Shown here: positions 16,901-26,861 of the stretch, piece after piece
How positions within the stretch are numbered: the stretch's first letter is position 1
Layout: the number at the start of each line of letters is the position of its first letter
NCBI RefSeq assembly: GCF_016765585.1
Contig: NZ_JAESWC010000002.1
Coordinates: 1,302,001-1,366,000, forward strand
Source of the DNA: Clostridium rhizosphaerae
Lineage (GTDB): Bacteria; Bacillota; Clostridia; Clostridiales; Clostridiaceae
Direction of reading: 5' to 3'
DNA length: 64,000 bases
The notes under the pieces: generated by a model
Seen by the model: only the letters and a program-made list of their open reading frames with translations
Told to the model about the DNA's origin: nothing
The model's database searches: none
Made by a program: the position numbers and the translations under genes

Positions 16901-16906
16901 TATAAT
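16901..16906 (+). promoter_or_regulatory. Putative -10 of the kdp operon in the 319-base divergent region
   Basis: TATAAT at 16901-16906 has no good -35 partner at 17 bases, as expected for an activator-dependent promoter. On the other strand the leader of the kinase gene contains ATTATA near 16725. I looked for a c-di-AMP (ydaO) riboswitch in 16669-16987 and did not find its conserved core. Beyond small dyads such as AAGCTATAAGCTATATTAGCTT (16841-16862) nothing else is recognisable. Confidence 0.4.
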
Positions 16907-16987
16907 CTTTGTATGTTATTAGACATATAACGCATAATAAATCCTGTAACTAATTGCGTAATGTGTTGTTTTTAAAGGAGGTATACC

Positions 16988-17092
16988 ATGAAGGATTTAA
17001 TATTTTTGGGAGCATTAGTACTATGCTTCTTTATAACTTATTTATTTACTAACTGGTGTGACAGGCAAATATCTCATAAAGAAGAAGGATAA
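16988..17092 (+). CDS. Small single-span membrane peptide ahead of kdpF
   Basis: A 34-residue peptide (MKDLIFLGALVLCFFITYLF then TNWCDRQISHKEEG) consisting of one hydrophobic helix and a charged tail. AAAGGAGGT lies 6 bases before the ATG, one of the strongest ribosome sites in the window, so it is probably translated. The C. acetobutylicum kdp operon is described as starting with two small hydrophobic peptides, orfZ and orfY; this is the likely equivalent of the first. Its function is unknown. Confidence 0.75.
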   Translation: MKDLIFLGALVLCFFITYLFTNWCDRQISHKEEG

Positions 17093-17106
17093 GGTGGAGA
17101 TTAAAA

Positions 17107-17184
17107 ATGATAATTCTAATTATAATTGCAGTGTTACTTTTCATTTACTTAGGCTATGCACTTATAAATCCTGAAAAATTTTAG
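17107..17184 (+). CDS. kdpF: Potassium-transporting ATPase small subunit KdpF
   Basis: A 25-residue single-span peptide (MIILIIIAVLLFIYLGYALI, NPEKF). The ending LGYALINPEKF matches the KdpF pattern (Y-A-L-I-N-x-E-x-F). KdpF stabilises the KdpABC complex in the membrane. It is too short for routine gene calling. It begins 14 bases after the preceding peptide and kdpA begins 15 bases after it. Confidence 0.85.
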   Translation: MIILIIIAVLLFIYLGYALINPEKF

Positions 17185-17199
17185 AAAGGCGGAAACAAA

Positions 17200-18876
17200 A
17201 TGGACATTTTACAGATTGCAATATCATTATTGCTGTTTATTTTAATTATTATTCCTTTAGGAAGATACTTGTACAAAGTTTCAGTAAATGATAAAACCTT
17301 TTTAGACCCTATACTTAATCCTGTTGACAAGTTTATTTACAGGGTTGCAGGAATTAAAGAAGAAGAAATGAACTGGAAGACATATGTTTTAGCACTGATA
17401 GCTACTAATGCTGTGATGACATTTATTGTTTATTTAATTTTTAGAATACAAGGTATGGGACTTTTAAATCCAAATGGAATAAAACCAATGGAGCAGTCGC
17501 TATCATTCAACACTGCCATAAGTTTTATCACAAATACAAATCTTCAGGACTACTCAGGGGAATCGGGGCTCTCTTATTTTAGTCAAATGGCTGCTATTAC
17601 CTACTTAATGTTTACTTCAGCAGGTACTGGTTTTGCAGCAGCTGTTGCCTTTATCAGAGGTTTATCCGGAAAGAAAGGCTTTGGAAACTTCTTTGTTGAC
17701 TTAGTAAGAATTCATACAAGAGTGCTTCTTCCTCTTTCAATAATAGTAACTATGATGCTTGTATGGCAGGGTGTACCGCAAACCTTAGCTCCTAACCTTA
17801 CAATTCATACTATAGAAGGAAAACTTCAGGATATACCTTTAGGTCCTGTAGCTTCACTTGAAGCAATTAAGCACATCGGTACAAATGGAGGAGGATTTTT
17901 TGGGGCAAATGCGGCTCATCCTTTCGAAAACCCAACACCGCTTAGCAACTTAATCAACATGCTGTCAATGATGATATTACCAGGAGCCTTGGTATTTACA
18001 TTAGGTTATGCCCTTAAAAATAAGAAGCAAGCTTATACAATATTTGCAACTATGTCCATATTATTTATAGCTTCTCTTACTGTATGCTATCTGGCTGAAA
18101 AGGCAGGTAATCCTGTACTTGTAAAGCTTGGTTTAAGTCAGGTAATGGGCAGTATGGAAGGAAAGGAAGTCCGATTTGGTATAGCAGGCTCTTCCTTGTT
18201 TACAACTGTTACTACAGCTTTTACAACTGGGTCTGTAAATAATATGCATGATACCTTGACTCCACTTGGAGGTTTAATTCCTCTATGGCAGATGATGCTT
18301 AACGTGGTCTTTGGCGGGAAAGGCGTAGGCCTTATGAATATGCTTATGTACATTATTCTGACAGTATTCCTGTGCGGACTCATGGTTGGAAGAACCCCGG
18401 AATTTCTTGGTAAAAAGATAGAAGGTAAAGAGATGAAGCTTATAGCTATAGGTATATTAGTGCATCCATTTATAATATTGATACCTTCTGCTATAGCCCT
18501 CGTTACCAAAGCAGGCCTTGCTGGTATATCAAATCCTGGCTTTCACGGCTTAACTCAAGTGCTGTACCAGTATGCTTCTTCTGCAGCAAATAATGGTTCT
18601 GGCTTTGAAGGTATGGCAGATAACACATTATTCTGGAATACATCAACAGGACTTGTGATGTTCTTTGGAAGATATTTAACTATAATACTTTTACTGACGG
18701 TAGCAGCTTCTTTGGCAGAGAAGAGGGCAATTCCTGTTACAGATTCAACTTTTAGAACAGATAATGCTATGTTTGTTGTTATGCTGATTTCTATTATTAT
18801 AATTGTCGCTGCTTTAACCTTCTTCCCAGCCCTTGCATTAGGTCCAATAGCAGAACATTTAACCCTTTGGAGATAA
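17200..18876 (+). CDS. kdpA: Potassium-transporting ATPase subunit KdpA
   Basis: A 558-residue K+-channel-like subunit with about ten membrane helices. Selectivity-filter loops typical of KdpA are visible: [18 protein letters not shown] (about 105-122), [22 protein letters not shown] (about 225-246), [18 protein letters not shown] (about 342-360) and [14 protein letters not shown] (about 462-475). It takes up K+ with high affinity, driven by KdpB. Length is normal. It has AAAGGCGG before the ATG. It is the first large gene of kdpFABC. Confidence 0.97.
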   Translation: MDILQIAISLLLFILIIIPLGRYLYKVSVNDKTFLDPILNPVDKFIYRVAGIKEEEMNWKTYVLALIATNAVMTFIVYLIFRIQGMGLLNPNGIKPMEQSLSFNTAISFITNTNLQDYSGESGLSYFSQMAAITYLMFTSAGTGFAAAVAFIRGLSGKKGFGNFFVDLVRIHTRVLLPLSIIVTMMLVWQGVPQTLAPNLTIHTIEGKLQDIPLGPVASLEAIKHIGTNGGGFFGANAAHPFENPTPLSNLINMLSMMILPGALVFTLGYALKNKKQAYTIFATMSILFIASLTVCYLAEKAGNPVLVKLGLSQVMGSMEGKEVRFGIAGSSLFTTVTTAFTTGSVNNMHDTLTPLGGLIPLWQMMLNVVFGGKGVGLMNMLMYIILTVFLCGLMVGRTPEFLGKKIEGKEMKLIAIGILVHPFIILIPSAIALVTKAGLAGISNPGFHGLTQVLYQYASSAANNGSGFEGMADNTLFWNTSTGLVMFFGRYLTIILLLTVAASLAEKRAIPVTDSTFRTDNAMFVVMLISIIIIVAALTFFPALALGPIAEHLTLWR

Positions 18877-18890
18877 GAAGGAGATTATTT

Positions 18891-20951
18891 ATGAGTAAAG
18901 AACGTAAAAATAAGCTTATGTCAAAAGAAATTGTAAATAAAGCCATAAAGGACGCCTTCATTAAATTGAATCCAGCCTTTATGATTAAAAATCCAGTTAT
19001 GTTTATAGTAGAACTTGGAGCCATAATTACTCTGATTTTAACTATATTTCCCAACTTATTTGGGGATACAAGTGAAAGTTTAAGGCTATATAATGCTTTA
19101 ATATTTGTCATTCTTCTTGTTACTGTGCTCTTTGCAAACTTTGCTGAAGCAATTGCTGAAGGCAGAGGAAAGGCTCAGGCAGAAAGTCTTAAGAAAACAC
19201 GTAAGGATACCATGGCAAAGCTTCTTAACTCAAATGAGAGCATTAAAATTGTAAGCTCAAATGAAGTTAAGAAGGATGATATTGTTTTAGTTGAAGCAGG
19301 AGACATTATACCAAATGACGGTGAAGTTATTGAAGGCATAGCCTCTGTAGATGAATCTGCCATAACAGGAGAATCTGCTCCAGTTGTCAAGGAAGCAGGA
19401 GGTGATTTCAGCTCTGTTACAGGTGGAACTAAAGTTGTCAGCGACTTCTTAAAGATTAAAATAACTGCAACTCCAGGTGAGTCCTTCTTAGATAAAATGA
19501 TAGCCTTGGTTGAAGGTGCAGCAAGGCAGAAGACGCCAAATGAAATAGCGTTAAACACTATATTAGTGAGCTTAACTATTATATTTTTGGTTGTTATAAT
19601 CTCACTGCTTCCTATGGCTTCATATTCAGGTGTAATTATTAACGTAGCCACCTTAATTGCCCTTTTAGTATGCTTAATCCCTACAACCATTGGAGGACTT
19701 CTTTCTGCTATTGGTATAGCAGGCATGGACAGAGTAACACGCTTTAATGTAATAGCCATGTCCGGAAAAGCTGTAGAAGCTTGCGGGGACGTAAGCACCA
19801 TGATACTAGATAAAACTGGTACAATAACCTTTGGCAACAGAATGGCTGCGGATTTTTATCCAGTTGATAGTGTTTCTAAGGATGAGTTAACTAAATTTGC
19901 TCTTATATCTTCAATAAAAGACGAAACCCCTGAGGGAAGATCTATAGTAGAGCTTGCCAATAAGCTTGGCATTACCGTCGATACAAAGGAATACGAAGAC
20001 TGTGATTTTATAGAATTTACAGCTCAAACAAGAAAAAGCGGCTTGGATTTGAAAAATGGCACACAAATTAGAAAAGGTGCAGCTGACAGCATTAAAACCT
20101 TTGTCAAGGAACTAGGAGGTACAATACCTGAAGGGCTTGATGAAATAACTGAAAGAATATCAAAACTTGGTGGAACCCCACTTGTAGTATGTGTTGATAA
20201 AAATATTTTAGGTGTAATATACCTTAAAGACACTGTCAAACCAGGTCTTGTAGAAAGATTTGACAGGCTTAGAGAGATGGGAATAAAAACTATAATGTGT
20301 ACTGGAGATAACCCGTTAACTGCAGCTACCATTGCACAGGAAGCTGGAGTAGATGAGTTTGTAGCCGAGTGCAAGCCTGAGGATAAAATAGCTGTTATTA
20401 AAAGAGAACAAGCAGAAGGAAAGCTTGTAGCTATGACAGGAGATGGTACAAATGATGCTCCTGCACTAGCCCAAGCTGACGTTGGTCTTGCAATGAACAG
20501 CGGAACTATTGCAGCAAAGGAAGCTGCGAACATGGTGGATTTAGATTCCGACCCAACAAAGATACTTGAGGTTGTAGAGATAGGAAAGCAACTTTTAATA
20601 ACAAGAGGAGCACTTACAACTTTCAGTATAGCTAACGACGTTGCAAAGTATTTTGCCATTATCCCTGCTATGTTTGCTGCCGCTATACCACAAATGAATA
20701 TTTTGAATATAATGAGACTTGAGTCTTCTCAAAGCGCTATAATCTCAGCCCTAATATTCAACGCTATAATTATACCGCTGCTTATTCCTATAGCAATGAA
20801 AGGCGTAAAATACAGACCTATGAAAGCTTCGGTGCTGCTTGCAAGAAATGTACTAATCTTTGGTGTGGGTGGTTTAATTGCTCCTTTTGTTGGTATTAAA
20901 ATAATAGATATTGTTATTACACCTCTGTTAAGAGCATTAAACCTTGCTTAG
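18891..20951 (+). CDS. kdpB: Potassium-transporting P-type ATPase subunit KdpB
   Basis: A 686-residue P-type ATPase. I start it at the ATG at 18891 (MSKERKNK), with AGAAGGAG about 7 bases before; an ATG 24 bases upstream overlaps kdpA and lacks a site. The actuator loop TGES is at 159-162, with a Ser at 162 as in E. coli KdpB, where its phosphorylation inhibits the pump. The phosphorylation motif DKTGT starts at Asp307, and the hinge reads [18 protein letters not shown]. It hydrolyses ATP to energise K+ transfer through KdpA. Confidence 0.97.
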   Translation: MSKERKNKLMSKEIVNKAIKDAFIKLNPAFMIKNPVMFIVELGAIITLILTIFPNLFGDTSESLRLYNALIFVILLVTVLFANFAEAIAEGRGKAQAESLKKTRKDTMAKLLNSNESIKIVSSNEVKKDDIVLVEAGDIIPNDGEVIEGIASVDESAITGESAPVVKEAGGDFSSVTGGTKVVSDFLKIKITATPGESFLDKMIALVEGAARQKTPNEIALNTILVSLTIIFLVVIISLLPMASYSGVIINVATLIALLVCLIPTTIGGLLSAIGIAGMDRVTRFNVIAMSGKAVEACGDVSTMILDKTGTITFGNRMAADFYPVDSVSKDELTKFALISSIKDETPEGRSIVELANKLGITVDTKEYEDCDFIEFTAQTRKSGLDLKNGTQIRKGAADSIKTFVKELGGTIPEGLDEITERISKLGGTPLVVCVDKNILGVIYLKDTVKPGLVERFDRLREMGIKTIMCTGDNPLTAATIAQEAGVDEFVAECKPEDKIAVIKREQAEGKLVAMTGDGTNDAPALAQADVGLAMNSGTIAAKEAANMVDLDSDPTKILEVVEIGKQLLITRGALTTFSIANDVAKYFAIIPAMFAAAIPQMNILNIMRLESSQSAIISALIFNAIIIPLLIPIAMKGVKYRPMKASVLLARNVLIFGVGGLIAPFVGIKIIDIVITPLLRALNLA

Positions 20952-20970
20952 CCTTTTTGTGAAAGGATGA

Positions 20971-21603
20971 ATGTTTATGAAAATTTTAAAAAAAGCTTTT
21001 CTTTTAAGTATAATATTATTGGTCATATTTGGTATTGGATACCCGCTTCTAATGACAGGTTTAAGTCAGCTTGTTTTTCCAAAGCAGGCTAACGGAAGTA
21101 TTATAGACATAAATGATCAGAAGGTGGGATCTGAAGTCTTAGGTCAAAGCTTTAGCGATGCAAGATATTTCAAAGGAAGACCTTCCGCTGTTAATTATAA
21201 TACCTATACCGAAGCTGATACAAAGCCTGATAAGGACGGAAAAACCGCTTACTCAGGAGTTTCTTCAGGCTCTCAAAACCTTGCTCCTTCGAACCCTGCC
21301 TTAGCAGAAAGAATCCAGAAGGATATGGATGAGTTTTTAAAAGCAAACCCCAGTGTTAAAAAAGAGGATATACCTGCAGACCTTTTAACTGCATCAGGCT
21401 CTGGGCTTGATCCTCATATAAGTCCTGCTGCCGCAAAGCTTCAGATTCCTTCAGTAGCTAAAGCTACGGGTATAAGTGAAGCTGAACTGAATAAAATCAT
21501 AGAAGCCTCTACAGAAGACAGACAGCTTGGAGTGCTAGGTGAGGCAAGAGTCAATGTTTTGAAGGCTAATATTGAAGTCTTTAAGCAGATTAACAAAAAA
21601 TAA
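20971..21603 (+). CDS. kdpC: Potassium-transporting ATPase subunit KdpC
   Basis: A 210-residue subunit with one N-terminal membrane helix and a periplasm-side domain. Family landmarks are YPLLMTGLSQLVFPKQANGS, GQSFSDARYFKGRPSAV, SGSGLDPHISPAAAKLQIPSVAKA and LGVLGEARVNVLKANIEV. KdpC stabilises ATP binding by KdpB. GAAAGGA precedes two possible ATGs, at 20971 and 20977; spacing slightly favours the second. It is the last gene of the kdp operon; no kdpDE follows it. Confidence 0.96.
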   Translation: MFMKILKKAFLLSIILLVIFGIGYPLLMTGLSQLVFPKQANGSIIDINDQKVGSEVLGQSFSDARYFKGRPSAVNYNTYTEADTKPDKDGKTAYSGVSSGSQNLAPSNPALAERIQKDMDEFLKANPSVKKEDIPADLLTASGSGLDPHISPAAAKLQIPSVAKATGISEAELNKIIEASTEDRQLGVLGEARVNVLKANIEVFKQINKK

Positions 21604-21684
21604 TTCTATTTGAGACTGCAAGTAAAATAGATCACTTAGATAACTGAACTGACAGCCTCAACTGGTAATATTCAAAACTTAAAA

Positions 21685-21721
21685 AAGCAACTATTGGTAA
21701 AGCCTTTACTAATAGTTGCTT
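21685..21721. terminator. Terminator between kdpC and the convergent bceB
   Basis: Seventeen-base perfect arms (21685-21701 and 21705-21721) enclose a 3-base loop. The minus strand ends in a T-tract, so it clearly serves bceAB; on the + strand the following AATTATTGTT is a weaker U-tract for kdpABC. Confidence 0.8.
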
Positions 21722-21788
21722 AATTATTGTTAATTTAATATCTATAAAGAAAAGACCGTAAACTTTATGATTTATAACTCATCGTAAA

Positions 21789-23729
21789 CTAAAATACATA
21801 AGCTATAATTTTCTTTATATAAATCTTTTTATATAGAACATAATATACTAATTGTAATCCTAAATATAATAATCCTAAAATAAACGGGTATCCAATGGAA
21901 GTCAAATAACTTATATTAATAATACCTGAAAATAAAGAATAACTATAAAACATTGAAAATAATATACCCAGTATATATGGTAAGAAAAACAATACTCCCA
22001 GCTCTTTAGAAACACTTCTTTCTATTTCTTCTGTTGTAATTCCTATCTTGGAGAGCTTTTTGTATTTTATCTTCTCTCTTTCAAATTCCGTCAGCAATTT
22101 AAAATGCAAAATTACACATGATGATATAAAAAAGAGTATTCCTACAAAGGTTATTAAAAACAAAAGGAATGAGCCCGATTGTTTTTGCTCCATATACTCA
22201 CCGATCTTTGATACAAGCTTAAAAGCTGCATTATCCTTATCTATACTATCATAGTACAATCTAGTATTAGCTCTATTATATTGTTCTAATTCCGATTCAA
22301 GCTTTTCAGCTATAGATTCGGTCTTCTTCCAATTCTCAAAGTTAATAAGATTGATATGTCCTATTTCTGAAGGCTTGACTTCCGCTTTTATATTTTTATA
22401 GTCCTCATCATTGACTATTATGTAACGTGAATTATTTAGTGCTACTATATTATTGAAGAATATTTTTTTTATTGAACCTTGGGAGGTAAGCACCTGCTTT
22501 GAACTTTTTGTTTCTATGTAGGCTTTCTGCATTTCCGTTGTATCATGTTTGTATCCGTCATTTTCTACTATCTGAAATAAATTAATAAAGCTGCCCTTTG
22601 GTATGCTTATTGATGTTTTCGAAACAGTATTCAAATCCTTAGCAGATAAAATTGTTAAGTTGCGCATACTTATAAGTTCCAAGGTTTGATGAGATTTTAA
22701 TGGAGTTTCACCATTTTCAATTATACTGTTTAACTTTTCTTTGGGTATCATGTTTTTCCCATATAGCTCTGCATATGCTATGTCATAAGGATTATGATTT
22801 ATTCCAAAATCCTTAGAATCCGAAACAATTTCTAGTCCTATTGTAGTAAAAAATATTGTTATACCTATAAGTAGGGATATTACTAGAATTACTTTTTTTA
22901 ATTGATTAAAGGAATATTTCATACTTGTAATAAAAAGCATATTTTTATAATATTTCTTGGGGTTGGGCTTTAATAACTTTGATAAAAGCCCTGCAAAATT
23001 AGAAATAATCATATACATTCCTATAAAGAATAATACTGTGCTTCTTAATAAAACCACCGACTGATCTGATTTATAATTAACTATCAAATCAAAGATAGCT
23101 GCTGAAACCGCTAAAAGGCTGATTAATCCAACCATCTTGCCACTTAATAAGTTCCTATCTCCCTTTCTTGAGCTTTTCAACAGGTTCACAATATCAAATT
23201 TAAATAAGCTAATGAGATTGATTAAAATAAGAAGAATATATATACATAAAAAAAATAATATTGTAAAAAGATAGCTCTTATAGCCGATAGAAAAGCCAAC
23301 TCCGTTAACCTCAACAATCTTTGTTACAAGAAAATAAAATATCCCGGAAAATAGTGTACCGACTATTAAGCCTGCTGCCAATGAGGCAAGAGATATTATA
23401 CAGTTTTCAATAAGCATAATCTTTGCTATATCATTATTAGTCATTCCCAAGACCATAAATAGCCCGAACTCAGTTTTTCTAAACTTAATAAATGAATTTT
23501 GGGTATAAATTATAAAAAAAACAGAAAATATGCCTATTACTACGCTTGGTGCTATCAAGTTACTTGAAATTACAGAATTAACTTTATTATAGTTCATAAA
23601 ATTCTTATTTGTCATAAGCGTTAAGTATGTGAATAATATCATTACCGTGAAGCTATTGCATAGAAAGTATAATAAATACTTTCTAATATTTGCTTTAAAC
23701 ATTGTAAAGGTGATCTCGTTAAATGTCAT
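21789..23729 (-). CDS. BceB-type ABC transporter permease (FtsX fold)
   Basis: A 646-residue permease with ten predicted helices in the 1+3, central, 2+4 BceB pattern and a large extracellular domain between about residues 290 and 510. The start is the ATG at 23729 (MTFNEITF), which has AGGAGAAAAGG just ahead and overlaps the end of the ATPase gene by 11 bases. BceAB-type transporters protect against, or sense, peptide antibiotics such as bacitracin. No BceRS-type kinase/regulator pair is adjacent, so the drug and control are unknown. Confidence 0.9.
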   Translation of the reverse strand: MTFNEITFTMFKANIRKYLLYFLCNSFTVMILFTYLTLMTNKNFMNYNKVNSVISSNLIAPSVVIGIFSVFFIIYTQNSFIKFRKTEFGLFMVLGMTNNDIAKIMLIENCIISLASLAAGLIVGTLFSGIFYFLVTKIVEVNGVGFSIGYKSYLFTILFFLCIYILLILINLISLFKFDIVNLLKSSRKGDRNLLSGKMVGLISLLAVSAAIFDLIVNYKSDQSVVLLRSTVLFFIGMYMIISNFAGLLSKLLKPNPKKYYKNMLFITSMKYSFNQLKKVILVISLLIGITIFFTTIGLEIVSDSKDFGINHNPYDIAYAELYGKNMIPKEKLNSIIENGETPLKSHQTLELISMRNLTILSAKDLNTVSKTSISIPKGSFINLFQIVENDGYKHDTTEMQKAYIETKSSKQVLTSQGSIKKIFFNNIVALNNSRYIIVNDEDYKNIKAEVKPSEIGHINLINFENWKKTESIAEKLESELEQYNRANTRLYYDSIDKDNAAFKLVSKIGEYMEQKQSGSFLLFLITFVGILFFISSCVILHFKLLTEFEREKIKYKKLSKIGITTEEIERSVSKELGVLFFLPYILGILFSMFYSYSLFSGIINISYLTSIGYPFILGLLYLGLQLVYYVLYKKIYIKKIIAYVF

Positions 23730-24483
23730 CCTTTTCTCCTCCCAATAAAGCAAGACTATTCATTATCTCATCAAAAAATTCCTTTCTACTGCCTTTCTTA
23801 TCAATTGAAGAATGCAGCATTCCATCCTTAATAAAAATAACCTTATTGCAATAGCTTGCAGAGAAAACATCATGGGTTACTACGAGAATGGTATTTTCAA
23901 ATTCCTTATTCATCTTTTCAAAACATTCCATTATTGATTTTGATGATTTTGAGTCAAGATTTCCTGTAGGTTCATCTGCATATATTATACTTGGATCATT
24001 AATTATAGCTCTGCTTACTGCAGCTCTCTGCTGCTGTCCCCCGGAAACATTATAAGGATACTTATAAGCAATATCATATATCCCAAATAATGACATAGTT
24101 TCTTCAACCTTTTGCTCCATATAATCCGCAGGCTTTTTATCTAAAATCATTGGAAGCATTATATTTTCCTTTAGGCTTAGGCTATCTAATAAATTAAACT
24201 CCTGAAACACAAATCCCAGCTCTTTACGCCTAAAAATTGCTAGTTCATTTTTACTCATTTCATTAATATTCTTGTTTGATATTTTTACAAAGCCGGAAGT
24301 TGGTTTTGCAATACCGCTTATAACATTTAAAAGAGTAGTTTTCCCACTGCCAGAAGGACCCATGATACCAATAAATTCTCCTTCTTCCACAGTAAAACTT
24401 ATGTTATTAACTGCCTTTACGGAAACTTGTCCTCTTTCACCGCCATATATCTTCGTAAGCTTGTTTACTTCTAAAATAGACAT
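23719..24483 (-). CDS. BceA-type ABC transporter ATPase
   Basis: A 254-residue ATPase of the MacB/BceA group, with Walker A GPSGSGKT (42-49), Q-loop FVFQEFNLLDSLSL, signature VSGGQQQRAAVSRAI, Walker B IIYADEPTGNLDS and a switch His in VVTHDVFSASYC. I start at the ATG at 24483 (MSILEVNKL), with AAAGGCAGG before it; an upstream ATG adds 13 residues without a ribosome site. It is co-transcribed and translationally overlapping with the permease. Confidence 0.92.
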   Translation of the reverse strand: MSILEVNKLTKIYGGERGQVSVKAVNNISFTVEEGEFIGIMGPSGSGKTTLLNVISGIAKPTSGFVKISNKNINEMSKNELAIFRRKELGFVFQEFNLLDSLSLKENIMLPMILDKKPADYMEQKVEETMSLFGIYDIAYKYPYNVSGGQQQRAAVSRAIINDPSIIYADEPTGNLDSKSSKSIMECFEKMNKEFENTILVVTHDVFSASYCNKVIFIKDGMLHSSIDKKGSRKEFFDEIMNSLALLGGEKDDI

Positions 24484-24586
24484 CTTAACTACCTGCCTTT
24501 CATAATTGTAATTATAAATCAACTAAGATAAAATTCCAATAATTTTACAGGTATAAGCTTGCAGTATAAAAATTTATATGCATAAT

Positions 24587-25294
24587 TTAAATAAACCTTA
24601 TTTTCTTTAAAGCTAGCATATCTCCTTTAAATTCATACTCTATCTCTATTGTTCCTACATATCCTGAAGGAGATACTTGAGCATCAACATCTGCATAAAT
24701 AATATCATTGTAAATTCTCCAATGTATTTCTGAACCAAACGCCACATTATTAAACCATAGCGGCGTAAAGCTTTTATCTTTCACTATTTCGGTAATACTG
24801 TTATTTATGCTGATAGCAATTAAAACCTTATCATCTTTAGAAATGATTTTGGTAGTAACATTTTCATTAATAATATTAATAGGATTAAGAATGCTCATCT
24901 CTTTTAGGTTTGGTAATTCTAGTATATGAATATTTTCTATGTGATGGTCACTCCCTGTACCAGTTGTTAAAATAGCAATTAATTCTTTATTATCATCTTT
25001 ATTAACATCAGTTAATAACAATTTAGGTTAAAAAGTTAAATTAGTAACATTCTGCCAGTCTAGAACAATAGTTTTTTTATTTGCAACAAGTATGAATTTA
25101 TTATACATATCTTTTTATTTATTAGATTGTGCAAATAAACTTATATTTTCACTTGGCAATGATGCTACTAATTTATGTTCTTATAAATCATGTGATGTAA
25201 TACATTTTACATATGGTTCAATAGAGAATGCACCCAGCGAGCTTACTATATTAAATGAAATAATTATAGTCGAACATATTCTTTTGAATAACAT
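24587..25294 (-). pseudogene. Exported VCBS/FG-GAP-like protein gene interrupted by three in-frame TAA codons
   Basis: From an ATG at 25294 with GAGGTG six bases before it, one frame runs 236 codons to the stop at 24587. It gives a signal peptide (MLFKRICSTIIISFNIVSSL), then LVASLPSENISLFAQSN, NKFILVANKKTIVLDWQN, and the Ca-loop-like TDVNKDDNKELIAIL. Three TAA codons interrupt it, at codons 38 (25181-25183), 60 (25115-25117) and 89 (25028-25030); there is no frameshift. The longest intact piece (24587-25021) would need a TTG start with no ribosome site. I judge it a pseudogene, but decay by three ochre codons alone is odd. I do not know the function of the family. Confidence 0.7.
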
Positions 25295-25424
25295 TTAATC
25301 ACCTCATTATAGCTCTACTCTAGTTAGTTCTAATATTCATACACATACTATATAGGCATATTAGGTATATTATATATAACCTATATATACATATATTATT
25401 TAATTCATATTTATAAATAAATTA

Positions 25425-25500
25425 ATGTTAACAATGATAACAATATAATATAAACCCAGTAGCCATAAGCATTTAAGTTGTTAACATTCCCGTTATCATT
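25425..25500. promoter_or_regulatory. Paired dyads upstream of gpmA
   Basis: ATGTTAACAATGATAAC (25425-25441) is answered by TTGTTAACAT (25478-25487) and GTTATCATT (25492-25500), exact reverse complements of its two halves. They bracket the likely promoter (ATATAAT-rich, 25442-25452) and may bind a regulator. The rest of 25295-25532 is extremely AT-rich with runs of TATA and no gene. Confidence 0.4.
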
Positions 25501-25532
25501 CAAATTTACTAATAAAGGTGGTGTCCTAACTC

Positions 25533-26264
25533 ATGATTAAGCTAGTTTTAATACGACATGGTCAAAGTATATGGAACTTGGAAAATAGATTTACAGGCTG
25601 GACAGATATTGATTTAACTGATAATGGTTTGGAAGAAGCAAGGCAGGCTGGAATAATTCTAAAGAAGAATGGCTACAACTTTGATGCAGCATTTACTTCA
25701 GTTCTAAAAAGAGCTATAAGAACATTATGGATAATACTTCATGAAATGGATCTTATGTGGATACCAGTTTATAAGACATGGAGGCTTAACGAAAGACACT
25801 ATGGGGCTTTGCAAGGTTTAAACAAAGCAGAAACCGCAGCTAAATATGGGGATGAACAAGTCCATATATGGAGAAGATCTGTTGATGTACGTCCACCTGC
25901 TTTAGAAAAAAGCGATACCAGATGGGATTTTGGAAATCCAAAGTATAGCGAGCTTAGTGAGAACGAGCTCCCATTAACCGAGAACCTGGAAGATACCGAG
26001 AAAAGAGTTCTTAAATATTGGCATAACTCAATAGTTCCTTTAATTAAAGATAATAAAAAAATAATAATTTCAGCTCATGGCAATACAATTAGAGCATTGG
26101 TAAAGTATTTAGATAATATACCAAGTGATGGTATAGCAAGTCTAAATATTCCTACAGGAATTCCTTTAGTATACGAATTGGATAATAATTTAAATTCAAT
26201 TAGACGTTATTATCTTGGATTTGATGGTGAAATTCAAGATGGAAGTATACCACAACATATATAG
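25533..26264 (+). CDS. gpmA: 2,3-bisphosphoglycerate-dependent phosphoglycerate mutase
   Basis: A 243-residue glycolytic/gluconeogenic enzyme that interconverts 3- and 2-phosphoglycerate. The phospho-histidine motif [10 protein letters not shown] is at residues 6-15. [12 protein letters not shown], the acid/base region [15 protein letters not shown] and the second His in [13 protein letters not shown] are all present. Length matches the family. It is monocistronic, with AAAGGTGGTG ahead of the ATG and a good terminator behind. Clostridia often also carry a cofactor-independent mutase elsewhere, which would make this one auxiliary. Confidence 0.95.
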   Translation: MIKLVLIRHGQSIWNLENRFTGWTDIDLTDNGLEEARQAGIILKKNGYNFDAAFTSVLKRAIRTLWIILHEMDLMWIPVYKTWRLNERHYGALQGLNKAETAAKYGDEQVHIWRRSVDVRPPALEKSDTRWDFGNPKYSELSENELPLTENLEDTEKRVLKYWHNSIVPLIKDNKKIIISAHGNTIRALVKYLDNIPSDGIASLNIPTGIPLVYELDNNLNSIRRYYLGFDGEIQDGSIPQHI

Positions 26265-26356
26265 ATACTTTTAATAGCTAGGCATTAGCTCAGATAACTG
26301 AGAGAAATGTTTTTGATCTTTTAGTGAGCTAATTTCTTGGGATACCTTATAAGAAA

Positions 26357-26380
26357 GCCCTCATCCATTTGGATGAGGGC
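26357..26380. terminator. Terminator of gpmA, facing the small-protein cluster
   Basis: GCCCTCATCC (26357-26366) pairs perfectly with GGATGAGGGC (26371-26380), with a 4-base loop, then CATATTTTT on the + strand. It can also serve the convergent small gene on the minus strand. Confidence 0.85.
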
Positions 26381-26414
26381 CATATTTTTAGTATTGTGTA
26401 TTATCTTGTGTCTA

Positions 26415-26759
26415 TTACCATCCGCTTCCTACTGCGTTATGAACAAATGCTGCTATTCTGTCTACTGGAATGTCTACTATTGATCCTAAGCCACGATTAC
26501 CACTGCAGTTTATTCTTCCCTCTCCTCCTAATTGTTCCCCTTCTACTCCAAATGGTCTCCTTTCTCTGTCGCAGCAGCTTCCAAGTGCGCATCCAGGTGC
26601 TGGTCCTATCTGAGTTATTAATCTAACAAAGTTGCAGTTAACAGTTGCAAGTACTCCTGTAAAACCACGACCTGATTCTCCTCCGCTAGTTGTGAAAATT
26701 GTAACCGTTTGTCCGATGTGTCTTGCTAAATCTGATACTATGCTAAATCCGTTTGCCAT
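26415..26759 (-). CDS. Small cysteine-containing protein, paralogue a (putative late sporulation)
   Basis: A 114-residue soluble protein, one of four tandem paralogues. The common core is a beta-rich block (GQTVTIFTTSGGESGRGFTGVL, residues 16-37), then NFVRLITQIGPAPGCALGSCC (about 43-63), a variable middle, and a conserved ending GSIVDIPVDRIAAFVHNAV. The short strand-turn-strand pattern recalls Sm-like small beta barrels, but this is impression only. There is no signal peptide. AAGGAGGAAACA precedes the ATG, and a sigma-K-like promoter lies 55-80 bases upstream. A coat or exosporium role is inferred from the promoter and the Cys pairs. Confidence 0.75.
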   Translation of the reverse strand: MANGFSIVSDLARHIGQTVTIFTTSGGESGRGFTGVLATVNCNFVRLITQIGPAPGCALGSCCDRERRPFGVEGEQLGGEGRINCSGNRGLGSIVDIPVDRIAAFVHNAVGSGW

Positions 26760-26813
26760 CCTGTGTTTCCTCCTTTCTCATATTAAAGATTATGTGGACT
26801 GTTTGTCCTAGTA

Positions 26814-26840
26814 TATAATATGTTACTTTGAAGAAAGGGT
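26814..26840 (-). promoter_or_regulatory. Sigma-K-like promoter of paralogue a
   Basis: On the minus strand CATATTATA (26814-26822) fits the sigma-K -10 consensus CATAnnnTA, with AC at the -35 position 16 bases upstream. The predicted leader then carries GGACtgtttGTCC (26796-26808), a small hairpin shared with paralogues c and d. Confidence 0.6.
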
Positions 26841-26861
26841 TACAAATTTTAAAGTTATTTT

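Noticed and set aside
16669-16987. Possible c-di-AMP (ydaO) riboswitch ahead of kdp
   Set aside because: Such riboswitches often precede kdp in clostridia, but the conserved core sequences were not found here by eye on either strand.
18867-18890. Earlier ATG for kdpB
   Set aside because: It overlaps kdpA and has no ribosome site; the ATG at 18891 has AGAAGGAG at the right distance.
25092-25298. 68-codon + strand frame
   Set aside because: It is antisense to the N-terminal part of the three-TAA pseudogene, which has a signal peptide and ribosome site on the minus strand.
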